Below, in pieces: positions 53,198 to 61,872 of a DNA stretch of 64,000 nucleotides. Position 1 is the first letter of the stretch. Each line of letters starts with the position of its first letter. The notes under the pieces were generated by a model. It had not been told where the DNA came from. It was given only the letters and a program-made list of their open reading frames with translations, and did no database searches. Source of the stretch: Haloarchaeobius amylolyticus (GTDB lineage: Archaea; Halobacteriota; Halobacteria; Halobacteriales; Natrialbaceae); contig NZ_JANHDH010000001.1 of NCBI RefSeq assembly GCF_026616195.1, positions 744,001 to 808,000 of the forward strand, given 5' to 3'. The position numbers and the translations under genes were made by a program.

Positions 53198-53380
53198 TCA
53201 CTTCTCGCGCTTGAACACCAGCGCCTGCGTGTTGCCACCGCCCTCCGACAGCGTCTCGACCAGTTCCCACCCCTCGGCACCGAGTTCGTTCAGCGATTCC
53301 TCGTCGACCTTCGTCTCGTGGCCGAAGAAGGACGACGAGAGTTCGACCACCTTGTACTCCCACTGCTGGTTCGGGGACAT
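53198..53380 (-). CDS. DUF4177 family small protein
   Basis: A 60-residue protein: QQWEYKVVELSSSFFG, EESLNELGAEGWELVETLSEG and ALVFKREK are the full DUF4177 pattern (two strands, a helix containing LNELGAEGWELV, then strands). Function unknown. The start MSPNQQWEY is supported by a minus-strand TATA-like atttattct about 27 bases upstream. The frame stays open another 29 codons, but that part is not family-like. Confidence 0.88.
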   Translation of the reverse strand: MSPNQQWEYKVVELSSSFFGHETKVDEESLNELGAEGWELVETLSEGGGNTQALVFKREK

Positions 53381-53436
53381 GTTCTCCTCTGCGAACACGT
53401 CGAGAATAAATCTTCTCGTGAGAACGAGTGGTTCGG

Positions 53437-53802
53437 TTACGTCCGGAACGATTCGCCACAGCCGCACTCGCTGACGACGTTCGGGTTCTCGACGTGGAAG
53501 CCGGCGCCCTGCAGCCCGCCCTCGTAGTCGAGCACGCTGCCCTCGATGTACTTCATGCTCGCCGGGTCGACGAAGACGCGCAGTCCGTGGTGCTCGAAGA
53601 TGGTGTCGTCGGACTCCGGTTCGTCGTCGAATCGCATCCCGTACGAGAGGCCGGCGCAGCCGCCCTGCTGGACGAACAGTCGAAGCCCCGAGACGTCGGT
53701 GTCCATGTCCTCGCTCTCGAGGAGGGACAGCGCCTCGTCGGCGGCCGTCTCCGTCACCTCGATGCGGGTGCCGACGTCGCCCTCAGCGGTTCCCGTACTC
53801 AT
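53437..53802 (-). CDS. IscA/ErpA-type iron-sulfur cluster carrier
   Basis: A 121-residue A-type carrier that receives and passes on FeS clusters. The three cluster cysteines are present: C49 in GGCAGLSYG, and C113 and C115 in the SECGCGESF tail. FVDPASMKYIEGSVLDYEGGLQG splits into the family's central block. It lies 56 bases beyond the start side of the DUF4177 gene on the same strand and is divergent from the response-regulator gene. Confidence 0.95.
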   Translation of the reverse strand: MSTGTAEGDVGTRIEVTETAADEALSLLESEDMDTDVSGLRLFVQQGGCAGLSYGMRFDDEPESDDTIFEHHGLRVFVDPASMKYIEGSVLDYEGGLQGAGFHVENPNVVSECGCGESFRT

Positions 53803-53910
53803 GCTACGAACTATCGGCGCGACGGATGTTAACTGTGTTGCCGACCTCACATGACATGTCAGGACCGTTGCCGACATCTCTAAATCCCGTCGGTGGGTTC
53901 TCCCGGTTGA

Positions 53911-55065
53911 ATGTCGCGCTCCATCAGGGTGCTTCACGTCGACGACGACGAGGCGCTGCTCGACCTGACCAAGACCATGCTGGAGCGCGAGCACGACAGC
54001 ATGGTCGTCGAGACGGAGACCGACGCACACGAGGCACTGTCGAAACTCGACGGCGATGCGACCTACGACTGCATCGTGAGCGACTACGACATGCCCGGGA
54101 TGGACGGGCTGACGTTCCTCTCGGCGGTGCAGGAGCGCCACCACGACCTCCCCTTCATCCTCTTCACCGGGAAGGGGTCCGAAGAGATCGCCAGCCGGGC
54201 CATCTCCGCGGGGGTGACCGAGTACCTCCAGAAGGGCGGCGGCACCGACCGCTACCTCGTGCTGGCGAACCGCATCGACAACGCCGTCGCGAAGTACAGA
54301 GCCGAGCGCGAGCGCCGCAAGAGCCGGGAGCGCTACCGGGCGCTCATCGAGTACTCCTCGGACTCGGTCGCCATCCTCGACGCCGAGGGCGTCTTCCAGT
54401 ACGTCAGCCCGGCCGCCGAGGGCATCCTCGGCTATCCCCCCGAAGAACTCGTCGGCACGAGCTCCTTCGAGTACGTCCACCCCGACGACCGCGAGTCCGT
54501 GAAGACCGCCTTCCGCGAGTGTCTCGACGACCCCTCGGTCCGGCCGACGGCGACCTACCGGTTCGAGCACGGCGACGGGACCTGGCACGTCCTGGAATCG
54601 CGGGCCGCGAACCGCCGCGACGACCCCGCCGTCGAGGGGTTCGTCGTCAACACCCGCGACGTGACCGAACAGCACGAGGCGAAACAGCAACTCAGGGAGG
54701 AACGCGAACTGTTCGACGCCGCCCTCGACGCCCTCCCGGACACGTTCTACATCTCGCACCCGGACGGGACGGCCTGGCGCTGGAACCAGGCGTTGCAGGA
54801 CCTGATGGGCTACACCGAACAGGAGATGCGCGAGTTACCGCCGGAGCAGTTCTTCGCCGAGGAGGACCGCGAGCGGATCGCCTCGGTCATCGAGGAGGTC
54901 CACGCGGGCGAGACCGTCGTCTACGAGGCACGGGTCCTCACGAAGTCGGGAGAGACGGTCCCGAAGCGACTCAGCGCCACCATGCTGACCGACGACGATG
55001 GCGAGCCGATGGCCCTGTGTGGCATCGGCGTCGACACCGACCTCTCGCCGGAGGGCGTCGACTAG
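53911..55065 (+). CDS. Response regulator receiver protein with two PAS domains
   Basis: A 384-residue soluble protein. The receiver domain (about 4-120) has the acidic DDDE pocket at 11-14, phosphoacceptor D58 (VSDYDMPG) and K at FTGKGS. Two PAS domains follow (about 140-255 and 265-378), the first with ILGYPPEELVG and a PAC-like NTRDVTEQ end. No histidine kinase, HTH or enzyme output domain follows before the stop, so it probably relays by protein contact. It is not next to a kinase gene. Confidence 0.9.
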   Translation: MSRSIRVLHVDDDEALLDLTKTMLEREHDSMVVETETDAHEALSKLDGDATYDCIVSDYDMPGMDGLTFLSAVQERHHDLPFILFTGKGSEEIASRAISAGVTEYLQKGGGTDRYLVLANRIDNAVAKYRAERERRKSRERYRALIEYSSDSVAILDAEGVFQYVSPAAEGILGYPPEELVGTSSFEYVHPDDRESVKTAFRECLDDPSVRPTATYRFEHGDGTWHVLESRAANRRDDPAVEGFVVNTRDVTEQHEAKQQLREERELFDAALDALPDTFYISHPDGTAWRWNQALQDLMGYTEQEMRELPPEQFFAEEDRERIASVIEEVHAGETVVYEARVLTKSGETVPKRLSATMLTDDDGEPMALCGIGVDTDLSPEGVD

Positions 55066-55109
55066 GCGGATTCGGCAGAATCGCTCGAAGTGCTTTTCCA
55101 GGGCCGTGA

Positions 55110-56390
55110 CTACTCGAACCGTTTCCGGACGCTCTCGGCGTGGGCGTCAAGCCCTTCGGCTTCTGCGAGCGTCGTGATGGTGTCCGAGAGCGAGTCGAGG
55201 CCGTCGCGGTCGAGTCGCTGGACCGTCGTCGACCGCAGGAACGAGTCGACCGAGAGGCCGCCGTGGCGCTTCGCCATCCCGCCGGTCGGCAGGACGTGGT
55301 TCGTCCCGGAGGCGTAGTCGCCGGCCGCGACCGGGGTGTAGGGGCCGAGGAAGACGCTACCGGCGTTCGAGATGCGGTCGAGGATGGCCTCGTCGTCGTC
55401 GGCCTGGATGGAGAGGTGCTCGGCGGCGTACTCCTCGGCGAAGAGGATGGCCTCGCTCATCGACCGGGCGACGAAGACGCCTGAGGCGTCGTTCTCGAGT
55501 GCCTCGCGGATGGTCGCCTCGCGCTCGCGCTCGCCGACCTGCTCGTCGACCGATTCGACGACGGCCTCGGCCAGGGCCTCGTCGTCGGTGACGCAGACGA
55601 CGGAGGCGTTCGGGTCGTGCTCGGCCTGGGCGACGAGGTCGGCAGCGACGTACTCGGGGGTCGCCGTCTCGTCGGCGACGACCAGGATCTCCGAGGGACC
55701 GGCGAGGAAGTCGATTGCTACGTCGCCCTGCACCTCGGCCTTCGCGGCCGTCACCCAGCGGTTGCCCGGTCCGACGACCTTCTGGACCGCCGGGACGGAC
55801 TCGGTCCCGTAGGCCATCGCGGCCACGGCCTGGGCGCCGCCCACGGAGTACACCTCGTCCGCGCCGGCGGCGTGGATGGCCGCCAGCGTGACCGGGTTCA
55901 GCTCCTCGGCGGGCGGGGTGCAGACGACGACCTCGTCCACGCCGGCCACCTTCGCGGGGACGACGCCCATGATGACCGAGGACGGGTACGCCGCGGTCCC
56001 GCCGGGCGCGTAGACGCCGACGCGCTGGAGGGGTCGGAAGCGCCGGCCCAGCTCGCGTGTGCCGGATTCGCTCGGGAACTCGTCGCGCCAGTCGTCGGGG
56101 ACCTGGCGCTCGTGGAACTCGCGGACGTTCGCCGCCGCCGTCTCGATGGTCTCGCGTAACTCCTCGTCGAGGTCCTCGTAGGCGCGCTCGGCCGCGTCGG
56201 AGACGTCGAGGTTGCCGACCGCTACGCCGTCGAACTCCTCGGAGAACTCCCGGACCGCCACGTCGCCCTCCTCGGCGACGCGCTCGACGATGTCGCGGAC
56301 GTCGCCGCGGATCTCGTCGATGCCGGCGTCCCGCTCGAAGAGGTTCCGTCGGTCGTCGGGGCCGAGGTCGGCCACCGGTTGCAGGTTCAT
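55110..56390 (-). CDS. hisD: Histidinol dehydrogenase (HisD)
   Basis: A 426-residue enzyme oxidising L-histidinol to histidine in two NAD-dependent steps, the end of histidine synthesis. Recognisable are RRFRPLQRVGVYAPGG, YPSSVIMGVVPAKVAGV, GGAQAVAAMAYGTESVP, GPGNRWVTAAK, DFLAGPSEILVV and the late NHVLPTGGMAKRHGGLSV, carrying the zinc/catalytic histidines. The usual length; it stands alone, as is common for scattered his genes in haloarchaea. Confidence 0.97.
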   Translation of the reverse strand: MNLQPVADLGPDDRRNLFERDAGIDEIRGDVRDIVERVAEEGDVAVREFSEEFDGVAVGNLDVSDAAERAYEDLDEELRETIETAAANVREFHERQVPDDWRDEFPSESGTRELGRRFRPLQRVGVYAPGGTAAYPSSVIMGVVPAKVAGVDEVVVCTPPAEELNPVTLAAIHAAGADEVYSVGGAQAVAAMAYGTESVPAVQKVVGPGNRWVTAAKAEVQGDVAIDFLAGPSEILVVADETATPEYVAADLVAQAEHDPNASVVCVTDDEALAEAVVESVDEQVGEREREATIREALENDASGVFVARSMSEAILFAEEYAAEHLSIQADDDEAILDRISNAGSVFLGPYTPVAAGDYASGTNHVLPTGGMAKRHGGLSVDSFLRSTTVQRLDRDGLDSLSDTITTLAEAEGLDAHAESVRKRFE

Positions 56391-56481
56391 ACGCCACGGT
56401 TCGGCCGGGCGAGGAAAAACCGTTTCTTCCGCGTCTGCTGCTACCGGGGGTGTCGGCCACCTCCTGACCGCTGTCGGTTCG

Positions 56482-56691
56482 TCACTGGTCGCGCGACCCG
56501 ACCACCGTGGTCCGGACCGCGTCGAGGAACAGCACGAGGACGAGCCCGAACCCGACGAGCCCGATGGGCGCCGAGAGGAGCTGTGCCGTCCGGTAGCCGA
56601 GGAATATCCGACTGACGCCGAGGACGATGAAACTGGTGACCACGAGCCCGAAGGCGACCAGCGAGAGGGTGACGAAGCGGTCCCGGTTCAT
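56482..56691 (-). CDS. Small two-helix membrane protein
   Basis: A 69-residue hydrophobic protein, not recognised. Helices run at about 8-28 (TLSLVAFGLVVTSFIVLGVS) and 40-60 (SAPIGLVGFGLVLVLFLDAV), joined by RIFLGYRTAQLL. The N- and C-termini are short and charged. It lies 44 bases downstream of the start side of the large lipoprotein gene's stop, on the same strand as hisD. Small membrane proteins of this kind are common in haloarchaea. Confidence 0.65.
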   Translation of the reverse strand: MNRDRFVTLSLVAFGLVVTSFIVLGVSRIFLGYRTAQLLSAPIGLVGFGLVLVLFLDAVRTTVVGSRDQ

Positions 56692-56735
56692 ACCCGGCGA
56701 GAACGGGTCGTGGCGCTAAGTGGTTTCGGAACGGC

Positions 56736-58838
56736 TCAGAGCTTCTCGGACGCCAGCGCCTGTTCAGCCCGGCGGTCCGCCTGTGCGAGGCGCTTCTCCG
56801 AAGCCTTCGCGGTCGGCGCCGGCACGTCCTCGCGCGCCTCGGCGAGGCGCTGGGAGGCCCGCTCCAGCGACTCGGTGACCGCCTCGAGGGCGCGGTCGGC
56901 ACCCTTCGAGTCCGTCTCGGCCGCCCGTTTCGCCGCCCGGTCGGCGGCCTCGGAGATGGCTTCGAGCGCCTGCACGAGGCCGTTGACGGAACTCGGGCGC
57001 CCATCGTCGTCCGCGCCGGTGGCCCGGTCGACGTCGGTGGCGGTCTCGGCCGAGATGTCGGCGAGGAAGCGCGAGAGCGACGCCTTGCCGGTGTCCGGGC
57101 GCTCGATGGTCACCTCGCTGTCGTCGCCGTCGCTGTCGTCGCTGTCGCCATCACCGGCGCCGGTGCCGGGCCGGACCCGGAACGCTCCGATGGCGTCGTC
57201 GCTGTCCCTGACCTCGGTGGTGTACGCGCCGCCGCGGTGGACGTAGACGGCGTCGGGGCCGTCCATGCTGGCCTCGTATAGTCTCCCGCCGAAGTCGTCG
57301 GCCACCGAGACGTCCGTCAGGTCCGCGTCGGTGCCGTCGGCGTCGACTCGGAGCTTCACGGCGTCCTCGCTGGCCACGAGGGGTATCTCGCCCTCGACGC
57401 CGGCGACCGCGGTGCTGCCGCCGTCTTCGACCCCGACCGGCTCGCTGTGGGGCTCGAAGCCGGCACCGTTGACCGTGAGCCGGTGCTCGCCCGCGGGCAC
57501 GTCCTGGACCATCGCGACCCCGCGGAAGGTCGGGACCGCCTCTGGCTCTGACTCCAGCAGCGCCATCGTCTCGACGGGCGATTCGGCGGTCGTCACGCCC
57601 TGACCGTCGGGTGCCTCGTCCGACGAGATGGTCCGGGAGACCGTGGCGATGACGCTGTTGACCGCGCTCGGCGCGCCGATGGCGTCGTACCGGTCCGCGA
57701 GGGTCGCGCGGTGGGCCGGTTCGGAGATGTCGGCGGCCGGGTTGGCGTACCGGGTCTGGTCCCAGGGCACGCCGGCCGTCGTGATGTGGCCCGCGACCGC
57801 GTCCTCGACGAACCCCGGAATCGCGAACTCGAAGCTCAACTGCGGCCCGGTGAACGCCGAGATGTGCTCGGCCTCGGTGGTGGGGACAAGGTCGTAGGTG
57901 GCGTCGGCACCCGTGTCCTCCCGCCCCGCGTGCTCCATCGTCAGGCCGGGTTCGCGTGCGGGAATCGACCCCGGCGGGCTGGAGAGCGCGTCGTAGGACC
58001 GGATGGTGACCGCGTCGTCGACCAGGCTCTCGCGGTCGACCGACGGCAGCCGGTCGTGCTCGTAGATGGGCGCCCCGTCGAGTTCGGGGACGACGTAGGG
58101 CAACCGCCCGCCCTCGTCCCGGGGGAGCCCGTAGGCGATGGGGAGCTGGGACAGCGATTCGAGCGCCTCCAGCCCCCGGTTGGTGATGTCGGCCGCCACG
58201 TCGCCGACGGGGAGGCGCTGGAAGCTCTCCGGGCGCTCGTTGAGCGAGACGGTGCTCGAGTGCGACCCGAGTTCGGCGAGGATGCGCGGGCGCTGCTGGG
58301 GGTCGAGGTGTTCGTTGTTCGGGACCTTCCGCGAGTGGGCGCTGGCGACGTAGAGCTGTGGCTCGTCGGTCTCGGTGTCGACGAACACCTGCAACAGCTC
58401 CCAGTCGTGCCAGTGGAAGTTCGTCGTGAACTGGTCGAACACCGAGTAGAACCAGAACTGCACGACCGCCAGCGGCGACTCCTCGTACTCGACGGCGTGG
58501 TAGAACACGGTCGGGGCGGGCGGCTCACCGCCCGCCTCGAACTGCTTCGTGTAGCCGTCGAACGCGTCGAACCCGTCGACGACGGTCTCGCCGTCTTCCT
58601 CGTGCTCGTACTGGCGCGGGTCCGTCGGGAACCAGCGCTCGTACCTGTCGAAGGAGAGCCGCGGCGCGAACCGCTCGGCGAGCGCCGTCGCCCGGTCGTC
58701 CTCGATGGTCGTCGCCGTCGCGTCGGACTCGCGTTCCAGCAGCGAGCAGCCGGCGAGTGCCGCGGTGCCACCCCCTGCAACCGCCTGCAGGAGCCGTCGC
58801 CGCGACACGCCAGTTTCCGTGGACCGGTCCCCGTCCAT
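56736..58838 (-). CDS. Tat-exported lipoprotein with a Vps62-like region
   Basis: A 700-residue surface protein. SRRRLL and lipobox LAGC at about residue 31 indicate Tat export and lipid anchoring. Residues about 50-330 contain FAPRLSFDRYERWFPTD, VFYHAVEYEE, FWFYSVFDQ, HWHDWELLQVFVD and ASAHSRKVPNNEH, resembling the W-HxxDWE core of Vps62/DUF946-type proteins, with His/Asp/Glu residues suited to metal binding. An Ig-like segment follows (about 430-560), then an acidic linker and a long charged helical tail (about 600-700). Function unknown. It shares its upstream region with the metal uptake operon. Confidence 0.72.
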   Translation of the reverse strand: MDGDRSTETGVSRRRLLQAVAGGGTAALAGCSLLERESDATATTIEDDRATALAERFAPRLSFDRYERWFPTDPRQYEHEEDGETVVDGFDAFDGYTKQFEAGGEPPAPTVFYHAVEYEESPLAVVQFWFYSVFDQFTTNFHWHDWELLQVFVDTETDEPQLYVASAHSRKVPNNEHLDPQQRPRILAELGSHSSTVSLNERPESFQRLPVGDVAADITNRGLEALESLSQLPIAYGLPRDEGGRLPYVVPELDGAPIYEHDRLPSVDRESLVDDAVTIRSYDALSSPPGSIPAREPGLTMEHAGREDTGADATYDLVPTTEAEHISAFTGPQLSFEFAIPGFVEDAVAGHITTAGVPWDQTRYANPAADISEPAHRATLADRYDAIGAPSAVNSVIATVSRTISSDEAPDGQGVTTAESPVETMALLESEPEAVPTFRGVAMVQDVPAGEHRLTVNGAGFEPHSEPVGVEDGGSTAVAGVEGEIPLVASEDAVKLRVDADGTDADLTDVSVADDFGGRLYEASMDGPDAVYVHRGGAYTTEVRDSDDAIGAFRVRPGTGAGDGDSDDSDGDDSEVTIERPDTGKASLSRFLADISAETATDVDRATGADDDGRPSSVNGLVQALEAISEAADRAAKRAAETDSKGADRALEAVTESLERASQRLAEAREDVPAPTAKASEKRLAQADRRAEQALASEKL

Positions 58839-58918
58839 ACCCGCACCTGCGCCCGGCGAGTGAAAGGTCTTCGGCCGAGCCAGTGTGGGACCGGGGCGAG
58901 ACGGGCGGCCCGAGTGGA

Positions 58919-58963
58919 TTAGATTTGTCTAATTCGGTATTTAGAGCACTACTACTAAATACC
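58919..58963 (+). promoter_or_regulatory. Metal-operon promoter with two inverted repeats
   Basis: Two palindromic elements lie between divergent genes. TTAGA-tttg-TCTAA is at 58919-58932. A perfect repeat GGTATTTAG (58936-58944) and CTAAATACC (58955-58963) has a 10-base spacer. The second arm contains the TATA box (ctaaata, centred 27 bases before the ATG at 58985), so a bound repressor would block TBP. TTAG...CTAA units recall DtxR-family operators, and a DtxR-like gene ends the operon. Confidence 0.75.
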
Positions 58964-58984
58964 ATACTCACTCTAAGTCCGATA

Positions 58985-60064
58985 ATGGCAGAATCGAACA
59001 CGCGTTCCAGTAACAGGCGACAGGTGACCAGACGGCGTGCACTGGCCGCCGGCGCGGGACTCCTCGCGACCGGTGCTGCGGGCTGTCTCGGCAACGTCTC
59101 CGGCGGCACCAGCTCCGGCGAGTCGGACGGCTCCGAGGACGGTCCGGTGGCAGTCGCGTCTTTCTTCAGTTTCTTCGACTTCGCGCGCAAGCTCGCCACC
59201 GACACCCCCGTCACGGTGAAGAACCTCGTCCCGACCGGGCTGCACGGCCACGGCTGGGAGCCGAACGCGAGCGTCACCCGCGACATCATCGAGGCCGACG
59301 CCTTCATCCACGTCGGCGAGGACTTCCAGCCCTGGGCGGACCGCGCCATCCAGACGCTGAAGGACGATAACGTCGACACGCAGCTCATCAACGTCCGCGA
59401 GGGCGTCGAGCTGGCCGACCTCGCGGCGACCCTCGACCCCGACGAGGAGGGCGTCGGCCAGAACCGCGGGAAGGACCCGCACTTCTGGCTCGACCCCCAG
59501 CGCGCGAAGATCTCGGTCGACAACATCACCGAGGGGCTGGTCGAGCTCGCGCCCGACCACGAGGACACCCTCCGCGAGAACGCCGAGACGTACAAGACGG
59601 ACGTGCTGGAGACCATCGATTCGGACTACCAGGACATCTTCGACCGCGCCGACCGGAAGGTCGTCCAGCTGGCGGCGCACAACGCCTTCCAGTACATCGG
59701 CGTCCGCTACGGCGTCGAGATGCGGCCACTGGTCGTCAACCTCGCCGCCAGCGGCGACGTGAAGCCCTCGGACATCACGAAGGCCAAGGAGACCATCGAG
59801 GAGAACGACATCCGATACATCGGCAACGGCGTGTTCGAGTCCCGGAAGCCCGCGAAGCAGCTCCTGGCCGAGACGCAGGTCGAGGCGTACTTCCCGGTCA
59901 CGCCGTACGCCGGCGTCCGCGAGGAGTGGGTCGAGAACAACTGGGGCTACGAGGAGATCGCCTACAACATCAACATGCCCACCTTCGAGGTCGTTCTCGG
60001 GAACGAGGCGCCCGAGGACGTCGGCCCCGACGGCTGGGCGGAGCAGTGGAGGAACTTCGAATGA
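58985..60064 (+). CDS. Zinc/manganese ABC transporter substrate-binding lipoprotein
   Basis: A 359-residue cluster A-I (ZnuA/TroA-type) metal receptor. A Tat-like TRRRAL and lipobox AAGC (C34) anchor it outside the membrane. Metal-ligand candidates are H in GLHGHGWEP, H in DPHFWLDP and H in LAAHNAFQY. The His-rich loop of many ZnuA proteins is absent. The expected last acidic ligand region reads PVTPYAGV, so Zn against Mn against Fe stays open. First gene of a four-gene operon with overlapping cistrons. Confidence 0.92.
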   Translation: MAESNTRSSNRRQVTRRRALAAGAGLLATGAAGCLGNVSGGTSSGESDGSEDGPVAVASFFSFFDFARKLATDTPVTVKNLVPTGLHGHGWEPNASVTRDIIEADAFIHVGEDFQPWADRAIQTLKDDNVDTQLINVREGVELADLAATLDPDEEGVGQNRGKDPHFWLDPQRAKISVDNITEGLVELAPDHEDTLRENAETYKTDVLETIDSDYQDIFDRADRKVVQLAAHNAFQYIGVRYGVEMRPLVVNLAASGDVKPSDITKAKETIEENDIRYIGNGVFESRKPAKQLLAETQVEAYFPVTPYAGVREEWVENNWGYEEIAYNINMPTFEVVLGNEAPEDVGPDGWAEQWRNFE

Positions 60065-60843
60065 GCGCCCCGGCCGACGACGCGACGACGGGTGCGCGTC
60101 TTACGGACGACCCCGTCGTCGAACTCTCGAACGTGAACTTCGGCTACACCGCGAGCCGGGTCGTCGAGGACATCTCCCTGCGCATCGACCGCGGGGAGTA
60201 CGTCGCCGTGGTCGGCCCGAACGGCTCGGGGAAGTCGACGCTGATGAAGCTCATGCTCGGGCTCCTGCGCCCGGACACCGGCACGGCCCGGCTCTTCGGC
60301 GAACCCTCCCACCAGTTCGACGACGGGGCCCGCATCGGCTACGTCGCCCAGCAGGCCAGCGCCTCGAAGGAGATGCCCATCACGGTCCGCGAGGTCGTCC
60401 GCATGGGGCGGTTCCCCCACGTCGGCTTCGGCCTCCTCTCCCCCGAGGACGAGAAGATCGTCGACGATGCGCTGGAGACGGTCGGGATGACCGCCTTCGC
60501 GGACCGCCGGGTGACGAAGCTCTCGGGCGGCCAGCGCCAGCGCGCGTTCATCGCCCGGGCGCTCGCCGGCAAGGCCGAACTCCTCGTACTCGACGAACCG
60601 ACCGTCGGCGTCGACGTCGAGTCGGTCGACGCGTTCTACGACCTGCTCGAATCGCTCAACGAGCAGGGCATCACCGTCCTGCTCATCGAGCACGACCTGA
60701 GCGCCGTCACCGAGCACGCAGAGCGCGTGGTCTGTCTCAACCGCGAGGTGTACTTCGACGGGCCGACCGAGGAGTTCGTCGAGAGCGACGCCCTCGGCCG
60801 TGCCTTCGGGACCGCCGCCAGCCTGCTGGGTGGTTCGCGATGA
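60061..60843 (+). CDS. Metal ABC transporter ATP-binding protein
   Basis: A 260-residue ATPase. Walker A GPNGSGKS at 52-59, the Q-loop in YVAQQ, signature LSGGQRQR from 154, Walker B VLDEPTVG and the switch His in LLIEHDLS are intact. The family is ZnuC/MntB-like. The start overlaps the receptor gene stop (ATGA) and its own stop overlaps the permease start, giving tight [13 protein letters not shown] coupling. Confidence 0.95.
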   Translation: MSAPADDATTGARLTDDPVVELSNVNFGYTASRVVEDISLRIDRGEYVAVVGPNGSGKSTLMKLMLGLLRPDTGTARLFGEPSHQFDDGARIGYVAQQASASKEMPITVREVVRMGRFPHVGFGLLSPEDEKIVDDALETVGMTAFADRRVTKLSGGQRQRAFIARALAGKAELLVLDEPTVGVDVESVDAFYDLLESLNEQGITVLLIEHDLSAVTEHAERVVCLNREVYFDGPTEEFVESDALGRAFGTAASLLGGSR

Positions 60844-61871
60844 CGGGACCCGGCGCGCTGTCGGGCCTGCTGCTCCAGTCGTCGAGCCCCCTCGACACCG
60901 TGCTGGCACCGTTCTACTGGTTCCTCTCGCTATGGACCGTGCTGATGAACGGGCTGTACGACGCGACCGGCATCGAGTTCCTCCAGTACGGCTTCATGCA
61001 CCGCGCCATCCTCGTCGGGCTCTGTATCGGCGTCATGGCCCCGCTCATCGGGACGTTCCTCGTCCACCGCCAGCTGGCGCTCATCGGGGACGCGCTGGCG
61101 CACACCGCCTTCGCGGGCGTCGCCATCGGGCTGTTCCTGAACGCCGTGTTGAACCTCGGCGTCTCGCCCTACCTCACGGCGGTCGTCGTCGCGGTCATCG
61201 CGGCGCTGCTCATCGAACTCATCTCCGAGGCGACCGGCGCTTACAACGACGTGTCGATGGCCATCGTGCTCTCGACCGGGTTCGCGCTGGGGACCGTGCT
61301 CATCAGCATCAACGCCGGGGGGCTCGCGGTCGGCGTGAACCAGTACCTGTTCGGCAACCTCTCGACCGTCTCGGCCGAGAACGCCGCCATCCTGCTGGTG
61401 CTGTTCCTCGTCATCGTCGGCGTGGTCGGCCTCACCCGGAACCAGTTGCTGTACGTCACCTTCGACGAGACGGCCGCCGCGGTCGCCGGTATCGACGTGA
61501 ACTGGTACAACCGCGTCATGGTGATGCTGACCGCGCTCGTGGTCGTCGGCGCGATGCAGATCATGGGCGTCATCCTCGTCGCCGCGATGCTGGTCGTCCC
61601 CGTGGCGGGCGCGGCACAGGTCTCGCGCAGTTTCACGGAGTCGCTGCTCGTCTCGGTCGTCCTCGCCGAACTCGCGGTCACGGTCGGCATCGCCGTCGCC
61701 TACTACGGCGAGGCCACGGCCGGGGGCGTCATCGTCCTCGTCGCGGTCGCCATCTACGCCGTGACCGTCGTCGCCGGGAAGGTCCAGGCCCGCACCGGCG
61801 AGGATGCGACGCCGACGGTCGGCAGCATCGACGCCAGCGAGGGCGCCGAGAGCCAGGCCACCTCCGACTGA
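60840..61871 (+). CDS. Metal ABC transporter permease
   Basis: A 343-residue ABC-3 family permease with about eight helices. Family features are LCIGVMAPLIGTFLVHRQLALIGDALAHTAFAG (seen as two blocks at about 60-95), YDDVSMAI-like NDVSMAIVLSTGFALG, VTFDETAAAVAGID and LVAAMLVVPVAGA. It has an acidic cytosolic tail. It starts in the stop of the ATPase gene, and the DtxR-type gene begins one base after its stop. Confidence 0.95.
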   Translation: MTGPGALSGLLLQSSSPLDTVLAPFYWFLSLWTVLMNGLYDATGIEFLQYGFMHRAILVGLCIGVMAPLIGTFLVHRQLALIGDALAHTAFAGVAIGLFLNAVLNLGVSPYLTAVVVAVIAALLIELISEATGAYNDVSMAIVLSTGFALGTVLISINAGGLAVGVNQYLFGNLSTVSAENAAILLVLFLVIVGVVGLTRNQLLYVTFDETAAAVAGIDVNWYNRVMVMLTALVVVGAMQIMGVILVAAMLVVPVAGAAQVSRSFTESLLVSVVLAELAVTVGIAVAYYGEATAGGVIVLVAVAIYAVTVVAGKVQARTGEDATPTVGSIDASEGAESQATSD

Positions 61872-61872
61872 G

